64,000 nt of DNA from Synergistaceae bacterium (GTDB taxonomy: Bacteria > Synergistota > Synergistia > Synergistales > Aminobacteriaceae): positions 17,548 through 81,547 of the forward strand of contig JAFSJJ010000001.1 in NCBI GenBank assembly GCA_017439345.1, written 5' to 3'. A program made the translations under genes and the position numbers. Below, piece after piece: positions 57,302 to 64,000 of this stretch; positions within the stretch are counted from its first letter, which is position 1; each line of letters begins with the position of its first letter. Under the pieces are notes generated by a model that saw only the letters and a program-made list of their open reading frames with translations, made no database searches and was not told where the DNA came from.

Positions 57302-58129
57302 ATGAAAAAATTTACAGCATTATTATTCGTATTAGCATTCACTGTTTCGAGTGCATGTGCAGAACCTCTTGACGCGTTCAAGGACTTATCAGGAACTCTT
57401 GACATCGCAGGAGGCACGGCTCATATTCCGGTAATGACTCAGGCAGCGAAGGACATAATGAGCTTCAATCCTGAAATTCGCATAACAGTAGCAGGAGGAG
57501 GCAGCGGAGTCGGAGTCAAGCAGGTAGGTGAAGGTCTTGCAGGCATAGGCAACACAGGCAGACCCCTGAAAGCCAGTGAAATCGAGAAATATGGGCTAAA
57601 GTCTTTCGCGTTTGCCATTGACGGAGTAGCACTAGCAGTTCACCCCGATAACCCTGTGAAGGCATTAACGACTCAGCAGGTACAAGATATTTATTCAGGC
57701 AAGATTACGAACTGGAAGGAACTCGGAGGCACTGAAGGCGCAATCAATCTTTACGGACGAGAGGACGGCAGCGGAACTCGCGAAACTTTCACAGATAAAC
57801 TTTTCGGCAAGGGCGAATTATCATCAGCAGTGAACGTTGTGAACTCTAACGGAGCAATGAAGACGGCAATAGCTCAGGACAAGCGCGCAATAGGTTATGT
57901 AGGTATCGGCCATCTTGATGACTCAATATCAGGAGTCGCAGTTGACGGACATGTACCTTCTCAAGAGAATGCAGCTTCAGGCGAGTATCCTGTAGTGCGT
58001 AATTTATTCATGAACACCAAAGGAGAACCTGAAGGATTGACGGCAGCATTTATCGATTATATTTACTCTGAACCCGGCGCAAAGATCATCATGAAGTCCG
58101 GCTATATTCCCCTTAAGCGTGAGAAATAA
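57302..58129 (+). CDS. pstS: Phosphate ABC transporter substrate-binding protein
   Basis: A 275-residue periplasmic protein with a signal peptide ending ACA. The phosphate-binding loops are GGTAHIPVM, AGGGSGVGVKQVGEG, GRPLKASE and REDGSGTRETFTDKL. It delivers phosphate to PstCA. AAGGAG lies upstream, and a TATAAT at 57255-57260 may be the promoter, although I see no clear -35 or Pho box. It heads pstSCAB. Confidence 0.93.
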   Translation: MKKFTALLFVLAFTVSSACAEPLDAFKDLSGTLDIAGGTAHIPVMTQAAKDIMSFNPEIRITVAGGGSGVGVKQVGEGLAGIGNTGRPLKASEIEKYGLKSFAFAIDGVALAVHPDNPVKALTTQQVQDIYSGKITNWKELGGTEGAINLYGREDGSGTRETFTDKLFGKGELSSAVNVVNSNGAMKTAIAQDKRAIGYVGIGHLDDSISGVAVDGHVPSQENAASGEYPVVRNLFMNTKGEPEGLTAAFIDYIYSEPGAKIIMKSGYIPLKREK

Positions 58130-58943
58130 TATACTCAGGGCGTTTGCAGTCTCTATAGCAGCTATCTTAGGGACTGTAACAGCTTTCATAATTTACTCAG
58201 GCATTGAGGCATTGACTCACTCCCAAGAACTTGCACTATTTGGCACGGTCTGGAGTCCTTCGAGTCATAAATTCGGAATTATGGCGATGATTCAGGCTTC
58301 AATACTGCTTGCTTTATCTGCATTGATTATAGGCTGGCTGTTATCTCTGGGCTTATGCTGTTTACTCAACGGACTTGCACCGAGACTCATAGCGAAAATA
58401 TTAATAACTCTGATTAACATGATGTCAGCAATTCCAACTGTAGTATACGGCTTTGCAGCTGTATTCATGCTTGTACCTGTTATTCGCAATGCTCTGGGAG
58501 GAACTGGCTTTTGCTGGCTAAGTGCAGGGTTAATATTAGCTCTTCAGGGAGTACCGGCAATGACTCTAATAATGCACGGGGCAATGAGTCATATCTCACA
58601 AGAGACAAGACTTACATCACAGGCTTTAGGCTTCACGTACATTCAGCACTTGAGTCGAGTCGTCCTGCCACTCTCACATAAAGCAATGTTGTCATCGGCA
58701 ATAATAGGACTTGGCCGGGCAGTGGGAGACGCTTTGATTCCTACAATGTTAGCAGGGAATGCAATACGTTTTGCGAAGTCGCCATTAGACTCAATGAGGA
58801 CATTGACGGCTCATATATCGCTGGTGTTATCTTCTGATATAGGCGGGGGCGAACATCTTTCGTTATTATTATCAGGAGCAATATTATTAACGTTCTGTGC
58901 AGTTGTGAGTCTGACTGCGCGTTACTTGACCAGGAGCAAATAA
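58119..58943 (+). CDS. pstC: Phosphate ABC transporter permease PstC
   Basis: A 274-residue permease starting at GTG 58119, overlapping pstS by 11 bases. Six spans are visible, with LNMMSAIPTVVYGFAAVFML and the cytoplasmic LTSQALGFTYIQHLSRVVLPLSHKAMLSSAIIGLGRAVGDA coupling region, the family's EAA loop. It pairs with PstA to form the phosphate channel. The ribosome site is weak, consistent with coupling to pstS translation. Confidence 0.9.
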   Translation: MRNNILRAFAVSIAAILGTVTAFIIYSGIEALTHSQELALFGTVWSPSSHKFGIMAMIQASILLALSALIIGWLLSLGLCCLLNGLAPRLIAKILITLINMMSAIPTVVYGFAAVFMLVPVIRNALGGTGFCWLSAGLILALQGVPAMTLIMHGAMSHISQETRLTSQALGFTYIQHLSRVVLPLSHKAMLSSAIIGLGRAVGDALIPTMLAGNAIRFAKSPLDSMRTLTAHISLVLSSDIGGGEHLSLLLSGAILLTFCAVVSLTARYLTRSK

Positions 58944-59821
58944 TGAGACTGCGTGAAATATTATTATCGTTCATCAGCTGGCTTTCACTCGTAATAATTT
59001 CTCTGAGCGTATGTTCACTCGTTATATTTCTATTCATGAAGGGTGCAGATTCACTTGACTCAAAATTACTTTTCGGGAACGTCTCAGCCCTTGATGCGAT
59101 ATTCGGGTTAAAGCCTGTCTGGTATGGTATATGGCCTTCAGTCGCAGGAAGTCTTTTATTGCTTCTCGTAACTATGATAATCGCTATAATACCCGGAATA
59201 TTCTGCGGAGTGTACTTAGCATGTTTCGCTTCAGTCCGTGAAAAAAATTATATAAGCCTCTGCGTTGATATTCTTGCTGGAATTCCTTCAATAGTGATGG
59301 GACTATTCGGCCTCGAGTTAATTATCGTATTGCGGAGGACTTTCCTGCCTCATGGGACAACGTGCTTATTACTTGCTGCGATATGTCTTGCGATATTAAT
59401 TCTGCCCGTGCTGATAACTTCTGTCAGGTCATCAATAGAAGCTCTGCCTTCAAGATTAATGCTTACTGCTGTTTCACTGGGAATGAGTCGTAATCAGACC
59501 GTTAGAAATATATTGATTCCCTGTGCAATGCCCGGAATTATCGGAGGAGTTATCTTGTCAATGAGCCGTGCTATGGAAGACACTGCGGTTATAATGCTGA
59601 CGGGAGCTGTAGCAAATGCAGGCTTACCGGGCTTATTCTCCAAGTTCGAGGCGTTACCGTTCAGGATATATTACACTTCTGCTCAGTATACGAGTCAGGA
59701 AGAGTTAGCTCAAGGTTTCGGGACGGCGTTATTATTATTATTATGCTCGTGGGCGTTGATTATGACAGCGAAGATATTTCAGGCTAGATTAATGCGCAAA
59801 TGGGAAGGAGTCAAATCATGA
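58943..59821 (+). CDS. pstA: Phosphate ABC transporter permease PstA
   Basis: A 292-residue permease that overlaps pstC by one base. It has YGIWPSVAGSLLLLLVTMIIAI, VDILAGIPSIVMGLFGLELI and the coupling loop LTAVSLGMSRNQTVRNILIPCAMPGIIGGVILSMSRAMEDTAVIM, all PstA-type. About six membrane spans. It forms the channel with PstC and is energised by PstB, whose start overlaps its stop in ATGA. Confidence 0.9.
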   Translation: MRLREILLSFISWLSLVIISLSVCSLVIFLFMKGADSLDSKLLFGNVSALDAIFGLKPVWYGIWPSVAGSLLLLLVTMIIAIIPGIFCGVYLACFASVREKNYISLCVDILAGIPSIVMGLFGLELIIVLRRTFLPHGTTCLLLAAICLAILILPVLITSVRSSIEALPSRLMLTAVSLGMSRNQTVRNILIPCAMPGIIGGVILSMSRAMEDTAVIMLTGAVANAGLPGLFSKFEALPFRIYYTSAQYTSQEELAQGFGTALLLLLCSWALIMTAKIFQARLMRKWEGVKS

Positions 59822-60564
59822 ACTGTGCAGAGATTCATAATTTAAACGTAACTTTTTCAGGACGGGAAATCCTTCACGGAGTCAATATAAACTTTCCTGA
59901 TAAAGCAGTCAGCGTAATATTAGGGCGTTCAGGTTCGGGAAAATCTACTCTATTGCGTTCGATAAATAGACTCAATGAATGTTTCGAAGGCTTCAAGGGT
60001 TCAGGAATAATTAACGTTAAGATTAATAATCAGCTCTCGGACTCTTCACAGATTGAGTTGACTCTCTTAAGGCGTAAAATCGGAATGGTATTTCAATCAC
60101 CTAACCCGTTACCCGTAAGTATCCGCAAGAATATAATCATGCCCGTAAAGTTAGCGTTCAGTCTCCCGAATTCAGAACTCGAGAATATTTTAGAGTCAGA
60201 GTTAAGGCGCGTATCACTGTGGGACGAGGTCAAGGACAGACTTAATGACTCTGCATTGAGTCTCTCAGGAGGACAGCAGCAAAGATTGTGTCTCGCAAGG
60301 GCACTAGCTCTCAGACCTGATATAATTCTGCTCGATGAACCTACGGCTTCACTTGACAGGGCAGCAGCTCTCAAGATCGAAAATCTTATTACGGCAATCA
60401 AGAACACTATACCGGTTATAATGGTCTCTCATAGTTTGCAGCAGGCTTCACGTTTGGCAGACTATGCAATAATTCTCGATGACGGAAATATATTAACGTC
60501 TTTCAATGCTCAGGAATTCACGGAGTCAGTTAATGACGGTTCGTTGATAAAACTTGCATTCTGA
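59818..60564 (+). CDS. pstB: Phosphate ABC transporter ATPase PstB
   Basis: About 248 residues from ATG 59818, which follows GGAAGGAG and overlaps the pstA stop. Motifs are Walker A GRSGSGKSTLLRSINRL, Q-loop MVFQSPNPLPVSI, signature LSGGQQQRLCLARALALRPD, Walker B IILLDEPTASLD and the switch His in MVSHSLQQ. It energises phosphate import. PhoU and the PhoBR regulators are absent here; the next gene is a DNA methyltransferase 21 bases away. Confidence 0.92.
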   Translation: MNCAEIHNLNVTFSGREILHGVNINFPDKAVSVILGRSGSGKSTLLRSINRLNECFEGFKGSGIINVKINNQLSDSSQIELTLLRRKIGMVFQSPNPLPVSIRKNIIMPVKLAFSLPNSELENILESELRRVSLWDEVKDRLNDSALSLSGGQQQRLCLARALALRPDIILLDEPTASLDRAAALKIENLITAIKNTIPVIMVSHSLQQASRLADYAIILDDGNILTSFNAQEFTESVNDGSLIKLAF

Positions 60565-60585
60565 TTTAAAGGGAGAATTTATCAC

Positions 60586-62271
60586 ATGAGGGAACTTTAC
60601 GAATTAACATGGCCGGGCAAGCATGATGCAGTTATCGAGGCAGGCAGACCAACAGATAAGACACTGAGGCCAAGTGTAGAATTAAGCAAAGATTTTGACA
60701 CGACACAGAATTTATATATCGAGGGCGACAATCTCGAGGCACTGAAACTTTTACAGAAGAGCTACATGAAACGAGTTAAATTAATATACATCGATCCGCC
60801 TTATAACACAGGACATGATTTTATTTATCATGATGACTTCTCTTATTCGGACTCAGAGAGTCAGCAGGAATTTCTTTTCACGGACGAGTCAGGAGCAAGA
60901 AATTTCACGCTGAGCAATTACATTGAGAACTCAAAGAGCAACCCCCGCTTTCATTCGGACTGGCTAAACATGATGTACCCGAGACTCAAACTTGCAAGGA
61001 ATTTATTATCAGACGACGGAGTTATATTTATCTCGATTGACGATAACGAACAGGCGAACTTGAGAAAGATTTGCGATGAGATTTTCGGAGAGAACAACTT
61101 TATTGCCCAGCTAATCTGGAAGAGTAAGAGCGGAGGTGCAAGCGATTCAAGATTCTTTGCTGTAGATCATGAATATATTTTGTGTTATGCAAGTAACGTT
61201 AATTCATTCACTCTGAATCAAGACACAGAAGCAGACGTTACAACATCATATAACCGCAGAGATGACAAAGGAGAATACGCGCTTGAAAGACTCGACAAAC
61301 AGAGTCTCGGCTATCTTCCTTCATTAGATTTTGAAATCATAGGCACTGATGGTAAATCCTATTTCCCTCACCAGAAAGATCCTGCACACCCTAACGCACG
61401 CTGGAGGTGGAGTCGTGATACAGTAGCCCAGAGATATAATGAGTTAGTCTTCGAGAACGGCAACGTCTACACAAAGAATTATAAGAAAGAAGGAGTCATA
61501 CCTCGAAGCCTCATGATTGAAGAACGATTCGGACGTACACGAACAGGCAAGACAGATTTTTACGCACTGTTTAATAGTGATTGCTTCTCTTCTCCCAAAC
61601 CTTATAAGCTCATAAGACACTTGATAAAACTTGCAGCAAATGATGACTCTATAATCCTTGATTTCTTTGCAGGCTCATCAACAACTGCTCATGCTGTAAT
61701 GGCTCTCAATGCTCAGGACGGAGGCTCGCGAAAATTTATAATGATCCAGATTCCCGAACAGTGCAGCGACTCAAGTGAAGCGTTCAAGGCAGGCTACAAG
61801 ACTATTTGCGAAATAGGACGCGGGAGAATTTTACGTGCAGGAGAAAATTTTTCCGGAGATACGGGCTTCAGGGTCTTGAAGGTTGACTCTGGCAATTACA
61901 GGGATGTTTATTTCACTCCTGAAAATTTGACTCAAGACATGCTTGAAGACTTAATCGAGAATATAAAGCCTGAAAGATCCGGACTTGATTTATTATTCAG
62001 TACGATTATAGAGCTTGGGTTATCGTTATCGTTAAAGTATTCGTGTGAACGCGTGAATGATTTCTTGATTCACTATTACGGTGATGATGATAAAAATATT
62101 ATTGCGTGCTTTGACGAGAATATAAATGCTTCACTAGTTGAGTATATTGCAAGGAAGAAGCCTTCATGTGCGTTGTTCCGGGACTCTTGCTTTGAGAACT
62201 CGAATATATTAATAAATCTAGAGCAGATATTCAGACATTATGCTCCTGACTCTGAGCTAAAAATATTATAA
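60586..62271 (+). CDS. Type III-type DNA adenine methyltransferase (Mod), no Res partner in view
   Basis: A 561-residue beta-class amino-methyltransferase. The catalytic motif IV DPPYNTGHDF is near residue 68 and SAM-binding motif I DFFAGSSTTAHAVM near 360, with YIEGDNLEALKLLQKSY ahead, as in type III Mod subunits. A target-recognition region lies in between. The C-terminal FRDSCFENSNILINLEQIFRHY matches the usual Mod end, so the gene is full length. No restriction (Res) gene follows: the next gene is convergent. No simple-sequence repeat is seen within it. AAAGGGAG precedes the start. Confidence 0.92.
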   Translation: MRELYELTWPGKHDAVIEAGRPTDKTLRPSVELSKDFDTTQNLYIEGDNLEALKLLQKSYMKRVKLIYIDPPYNTGHDFIYHDDFSYSDSESQQEFLFTDESGARNFTLSNYIENSKSNPRFHSDWLNMMYPRLKLARNLLSDDGVIFISIDDNEQANLRKICDEIFGENNFIAQLIWKSKSGGASDSRFFAVDHEYILCYASNVNSFTLNQDTEADVTTSYNRRDDKGEYALERLDKQSLGYLPSLDFEIIGTDGKSYFPHQKDPAHPNARWRWSRDTVAQRYNELVFENGNVYTKNYKKEGVIPRSLMIEERFGRTRTGKTDFYALFNSDCFSSPKPYKLIRHLIKLAANDDSIILDFFAGSSTTAHAVMALNAQDGGSRKFIMIQIPEQCSDSSEAFKAGYKTICEIGRGRILRAGENFSGDTGFRVLKVDSGNYRDVYFTPENLTQDMLEDLIENIKPERSGLDLLFSTIIELGLSLSLKYSCERVNDFLIHYYGDDDKNIIACFDENINASLVEYIARKKPSCALFRDSCFENSNILINLEQIFRHYAPDSELKIL

Positions 62272-62293
62272 GGGAGCGTTTGGATGCCCCCTT
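62269..62293. terminator. Hairpin between mod and the ankyrin gene
   Basis: AAGGG / CCCTT with extra pairing (62269-62293). On the minus strand it is followed by ATAATATTTTT and may end the ankyrin transcript; on the plus strand the tail is less T-rich. Confidence 0.45.
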
Positions 62294-62298
62294 GTGAG

Positions 62299-64000
62299 TT
62301 AAATTAATTTCTTGCCTGATTTCTTCTTGACTACAGCTTTCTTGACGATAGATTTTTTCTTGACCGGAGCTTTAGTTTCTGACTCTGACTCTGCTTCTGA
62401 TTTAGACTCTGAATTGACTCCTTCAGACTCCGAGACAGCTTCACCTTCAGCCTCTGCCTCATCCTTGACTTTCCTGCGTTTTGATCTGTTTTTCATAGCC
62501 TCAAGTGAAGCAGGATCAGGATGTTCTAACATAGCAATCAAGTTAGGGTTAGGGTTCTCAGCCTCTCTTGCGTAGTCTTCAGCTGTCTTGCCCTCAGGGT
62601 CTTTGATTGAAGTATCTGCGCCCCGTTCAAGCAATACTCTGACGAATTTCACTTTGCCCCTCCTAGCAGCCTTGATTAGAGCCGTTTGTCCAAGTGAGCC
62701 TACGTGATTAACGTCAAGTCCCATGTCCAAGAAAATTTCAGCTATTTCCGGATTGCCTCCCACTGCTGCGAGAGTCAGAGCGCTGTCTCCCTGTTCGCTG
62801 ATATTGTGGACTCCTGCACCGGCTTGAAGCAATGCATCAACGACTGTGATATTTCCTTTTCTTGCGGCATACATTACGGCATTCATATTATAATCATCAG
62901 AAATAGTAACGTCCGCACCTGCTTTGATTAATTCAAGTGCTGCATTGAACCCCTGACATTTTGAAGCTGCGAGAATAGCTCCGCCCTGCCAGACTGTTTT
63001 TATGTTAGGGTCTGCCCCTGCTTCGAGTAAGACTTTCACGGCCTGAACAAAGCCTCCCCGTGCTGCCCAGTATAGAGCTGTCCTGCCTTTATCGTCCTGT
63101 TCATTGACTTTTGCACCGAATTTCAATAATGCTTTAACTAAAGGCGTATGACCTTGACCAGCTGCCCACATGAGAGCCGTGTTGCCTGTCTCTTCGCGGA
63201 CATGAACGTCTGCACCTTCATAGACGAGATGTATAGCTTTCTTCATGTCTTCAACTTCGAGGGACTGGACGAGCTTGAAAAATTCTTCGTTCTCTTCAGG
63301 AGTGAATTCTCTGCGCGGTATAGGGGGCCTCTTAGGTCTGGGCTTACGGTTTTTATTGAAAACTTTGCGCGGCTTATCAGTCTTTGGTGTACTCTCAGAT
63401 TCAGAATCAGATTCACCGGCTGGATTACTCTCGGCGGCACTGCCTGTATTGTCAGAGTCAGATTCACTTGTTGTGTTATCAGAGTCAGCTTCGTCCGTTA
63501 CAGTTTTCTTTGTCCTACGAGTCTTAACTGTCTTTGCTGTATCGTCAGAGTCAGATTCACTTGTTGTAATATCAGAGTCAGAGTCATCCGTTACAGCAGT
63601 CTTTGAGGTCTTACGGGTCTTGACTGTCTTTGTTGTGCTATCAGAGTCAGATTCACTTGTTGCATTATCAGAGTCAGAATCATCCGTTACAGCAGTCTTT
63701 GAGGTCTTACGGGTCTTGACTGTCTTTGTTGTGCTATCAGAGTCAGATTCACTTGTTGTAATATCAGAGTCAGAGTCATCCGTTACAGCAGTCTTTGAAG
63801 TCTTACGGGTCTTGACTGTCTTTGTTGTGCTATCAGAGTCAGATTCACTTGTTGCATTATCAGAGTCAGAATCATCCGTTACAGCAGTCTTTGAAGTCTT
63901 ACGGGTCTTGACTGTCTTTGTTGTGCTATCAGAGTCAGATTCACTTGTTGCATTATCAGAGTCAGAATCATCCGTTACAGCAGTCTTTGAAGTCTTACGG
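62299..64000 (-). CDS. Ankyrin-repeat protein with repetitive N-terminal region (5' end outside window)
   Basis: The frame is open from the right edge to TAA at 62299, so at least 567 residues are visible and the start is off-window; the Met at 63246 is internal. From the left edge of the protein: 32-residue Ser/Asp/Thr/Lys repeats (63451-64000), a basic Arg/Pro/Lys stretch, then about seven ankyrin repeats (TALMWAAGQGHTPLVKALLKFGA and successors). A Glu/Ser-rich linker and a Lys-rich end (KKKSIVKKAVVKKKSGKK) follow. Ankyrin repeats bind proteins. I see no signal peptide because the start is missing. Function unknown. Confidence 0.8.
   Translation of the reverse strand, partial: RKTSKTAVTDDSDSDNATSESDSDSTTKTVKTRKTSKTAVTDDSDSDNATSESDSDSTTKTVKTRKTSKTAVTDDSDSDITTSESDSDSTTKTVKTRKTSKTAVTDDSDSDNATSESDSDSTTKTVKTRKTSKTAVTDDSDSDITTSESDSDDTAKTVKTRRTKKTVTDEADSDNTTSESDSDNTGSAAESNPAGESDSESESTPKTDKPRKVFNKNRKPRPKRPPIPRREFTPEENEEFFKLVQSLEVEDMKKAIHLVYEGADVHVREETGNTALMWAAGQGHTPLVKALLKFGAKVNEQDDKGRTALYWAARGGFVQAVKVLLEAGADPNIKTVWQGGAILAASKCQGFNAALELIKAGADVTISDDYNMNAVMYAARKGNITVVDALLQAGAGVHNISEQGDSALTLAAVGGNPEIAEIFLDMGLDVNHVGSLGQTALIKAARRGKVKFVRVLLERGADTSIKDPEGKTAEDYAREAENPNPNLIAMLEHPDPASLEAMKNRSKRRKVKDEAEAEGEAVSESEGVNSESKSEAESESETKAPVKKKSIVKKAVVKKKSGKKLI
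63451..64000 (-). repeat. Tandem 96-bp repeats in the ankyrin gene
   Basis: Units begin at about 63451 (93 bases), then 63535, 63631, 63727, 63823 and 63919 at exact 96-base spacing, running past the window edge. Each encodes 32 residues of the type KTSKTAVTDDSDSDNATSES. Later copies differ by only a few bases, so the array is young and may vary in copy number. Confidence 0.9.

Noticed and set aside
63148..63606. 152-residue plus-strand frame opposite the ankyrin gene
   Set aside because: It only reads the repeat array backwards; Cys/Val/Phe-rich nonsense composition.
63451..64000. Tandem array as a possible CRISPR
   Set aside because: The units are contiguous with no spacers, keep an open reading frame and encode 32-residue protein repeats.

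Overview
The window looks like a chromosomal segment of a Gram-negative, anaerobic, probably gut-associated bacterium. An RND efflux pump with its periplasmic adaptor, many signal peptides and a periplasmic L,D-transpeptidase-type protein argue for a Gram-negative envelope. [FeFe]-hydrogenase maturation (HydE with a TM1266-type regulator), pyruvate phosphate dikinase and a secreted FMN/FAD flavoprotein reductase argue for anaerobic life. GC looks to be in the low to mid 40s percent. My best guess is the phylum Synergistota (uncultured Synergistaceae-like); this is inferred from gene content and cannot be proven from the window.

Layout. 1-2.2 kb: end of hisC, hisB, a nitroreductase, rsmG and a small membrane protein. 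2.2-10.7 kb (minus strand): iron alcohol dehydrogenase, uxaC, a YoeB/RelB-type toxin-antitoxin pair, two Sel1-repeat genes (one cut by an in-frame TAG), uxaA, malQ and an amidohydrolase-fold protein that has lost its metal ligands. 11-14.2 kb: TM1266-type regulator, hydE, then two ABO-like family 6 glycosyltransferases, the first switched off by a 9-G tract. 14.3-18.5 kb: RND efflux pair. 18.5-27.5 kb: CitG-like protein, membrane-anchored HtrA-type protease, MBL hydrolase, tRNA-Leu, FNT channel, secreted flavoprotein, L,D-transpeptidase-like protein, split chromate transporter. 27.5-37.3 kb: kdgK, ileS, the methylthioribose branch (mtnA plus class II aldolase), ppdK, Gfo/Idh/MocA oxidoreductase. 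37.4-43.7 kb: gtrA plus a second poly-G glycosyltransferase (in frame, 10 G), then ftsY between a hypothetical gene and a 962-residue Ser/Glu-rich membrane protein, and tRNA-Glu. 43.8-54.7 kb: an eight-gene operon (sugar ABC transporter of YtfQ/R/T/YjfF type, DhaL, DhaK, LsrF-like thiolase, small VOC-like protein), then galM, araD and araA. 55-64 kb: Memo-AMMECR1 fusion with its radical SAM partner, pstSCAB, a type III DNA methyltransferase with no restriction subunit in view, and the C-terminal part of a long ankyrin protein with 96-bp tandem repeats.

How it fits together. uxaC, uxaA and kdgK belong to hexuronate breakdown, while araA, araD, galM and the ABC transporter point to arabinose or furanose sugars; both suggest growth on plant polysaccharide sugars. 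The two most interesting themes are: (a) two glycosyltransferase loci carrying poly-G contingency tracts, which suggests phase-variable surface glycans; and (b) an LsrF-type thiolase encoded with a DhaK/DhaL kinase pair and a dedicated ABC importer, which looks like an Lsr-like (AI-2 or related phospho-diketone) pathway in which DhaKL would replace LsrK.
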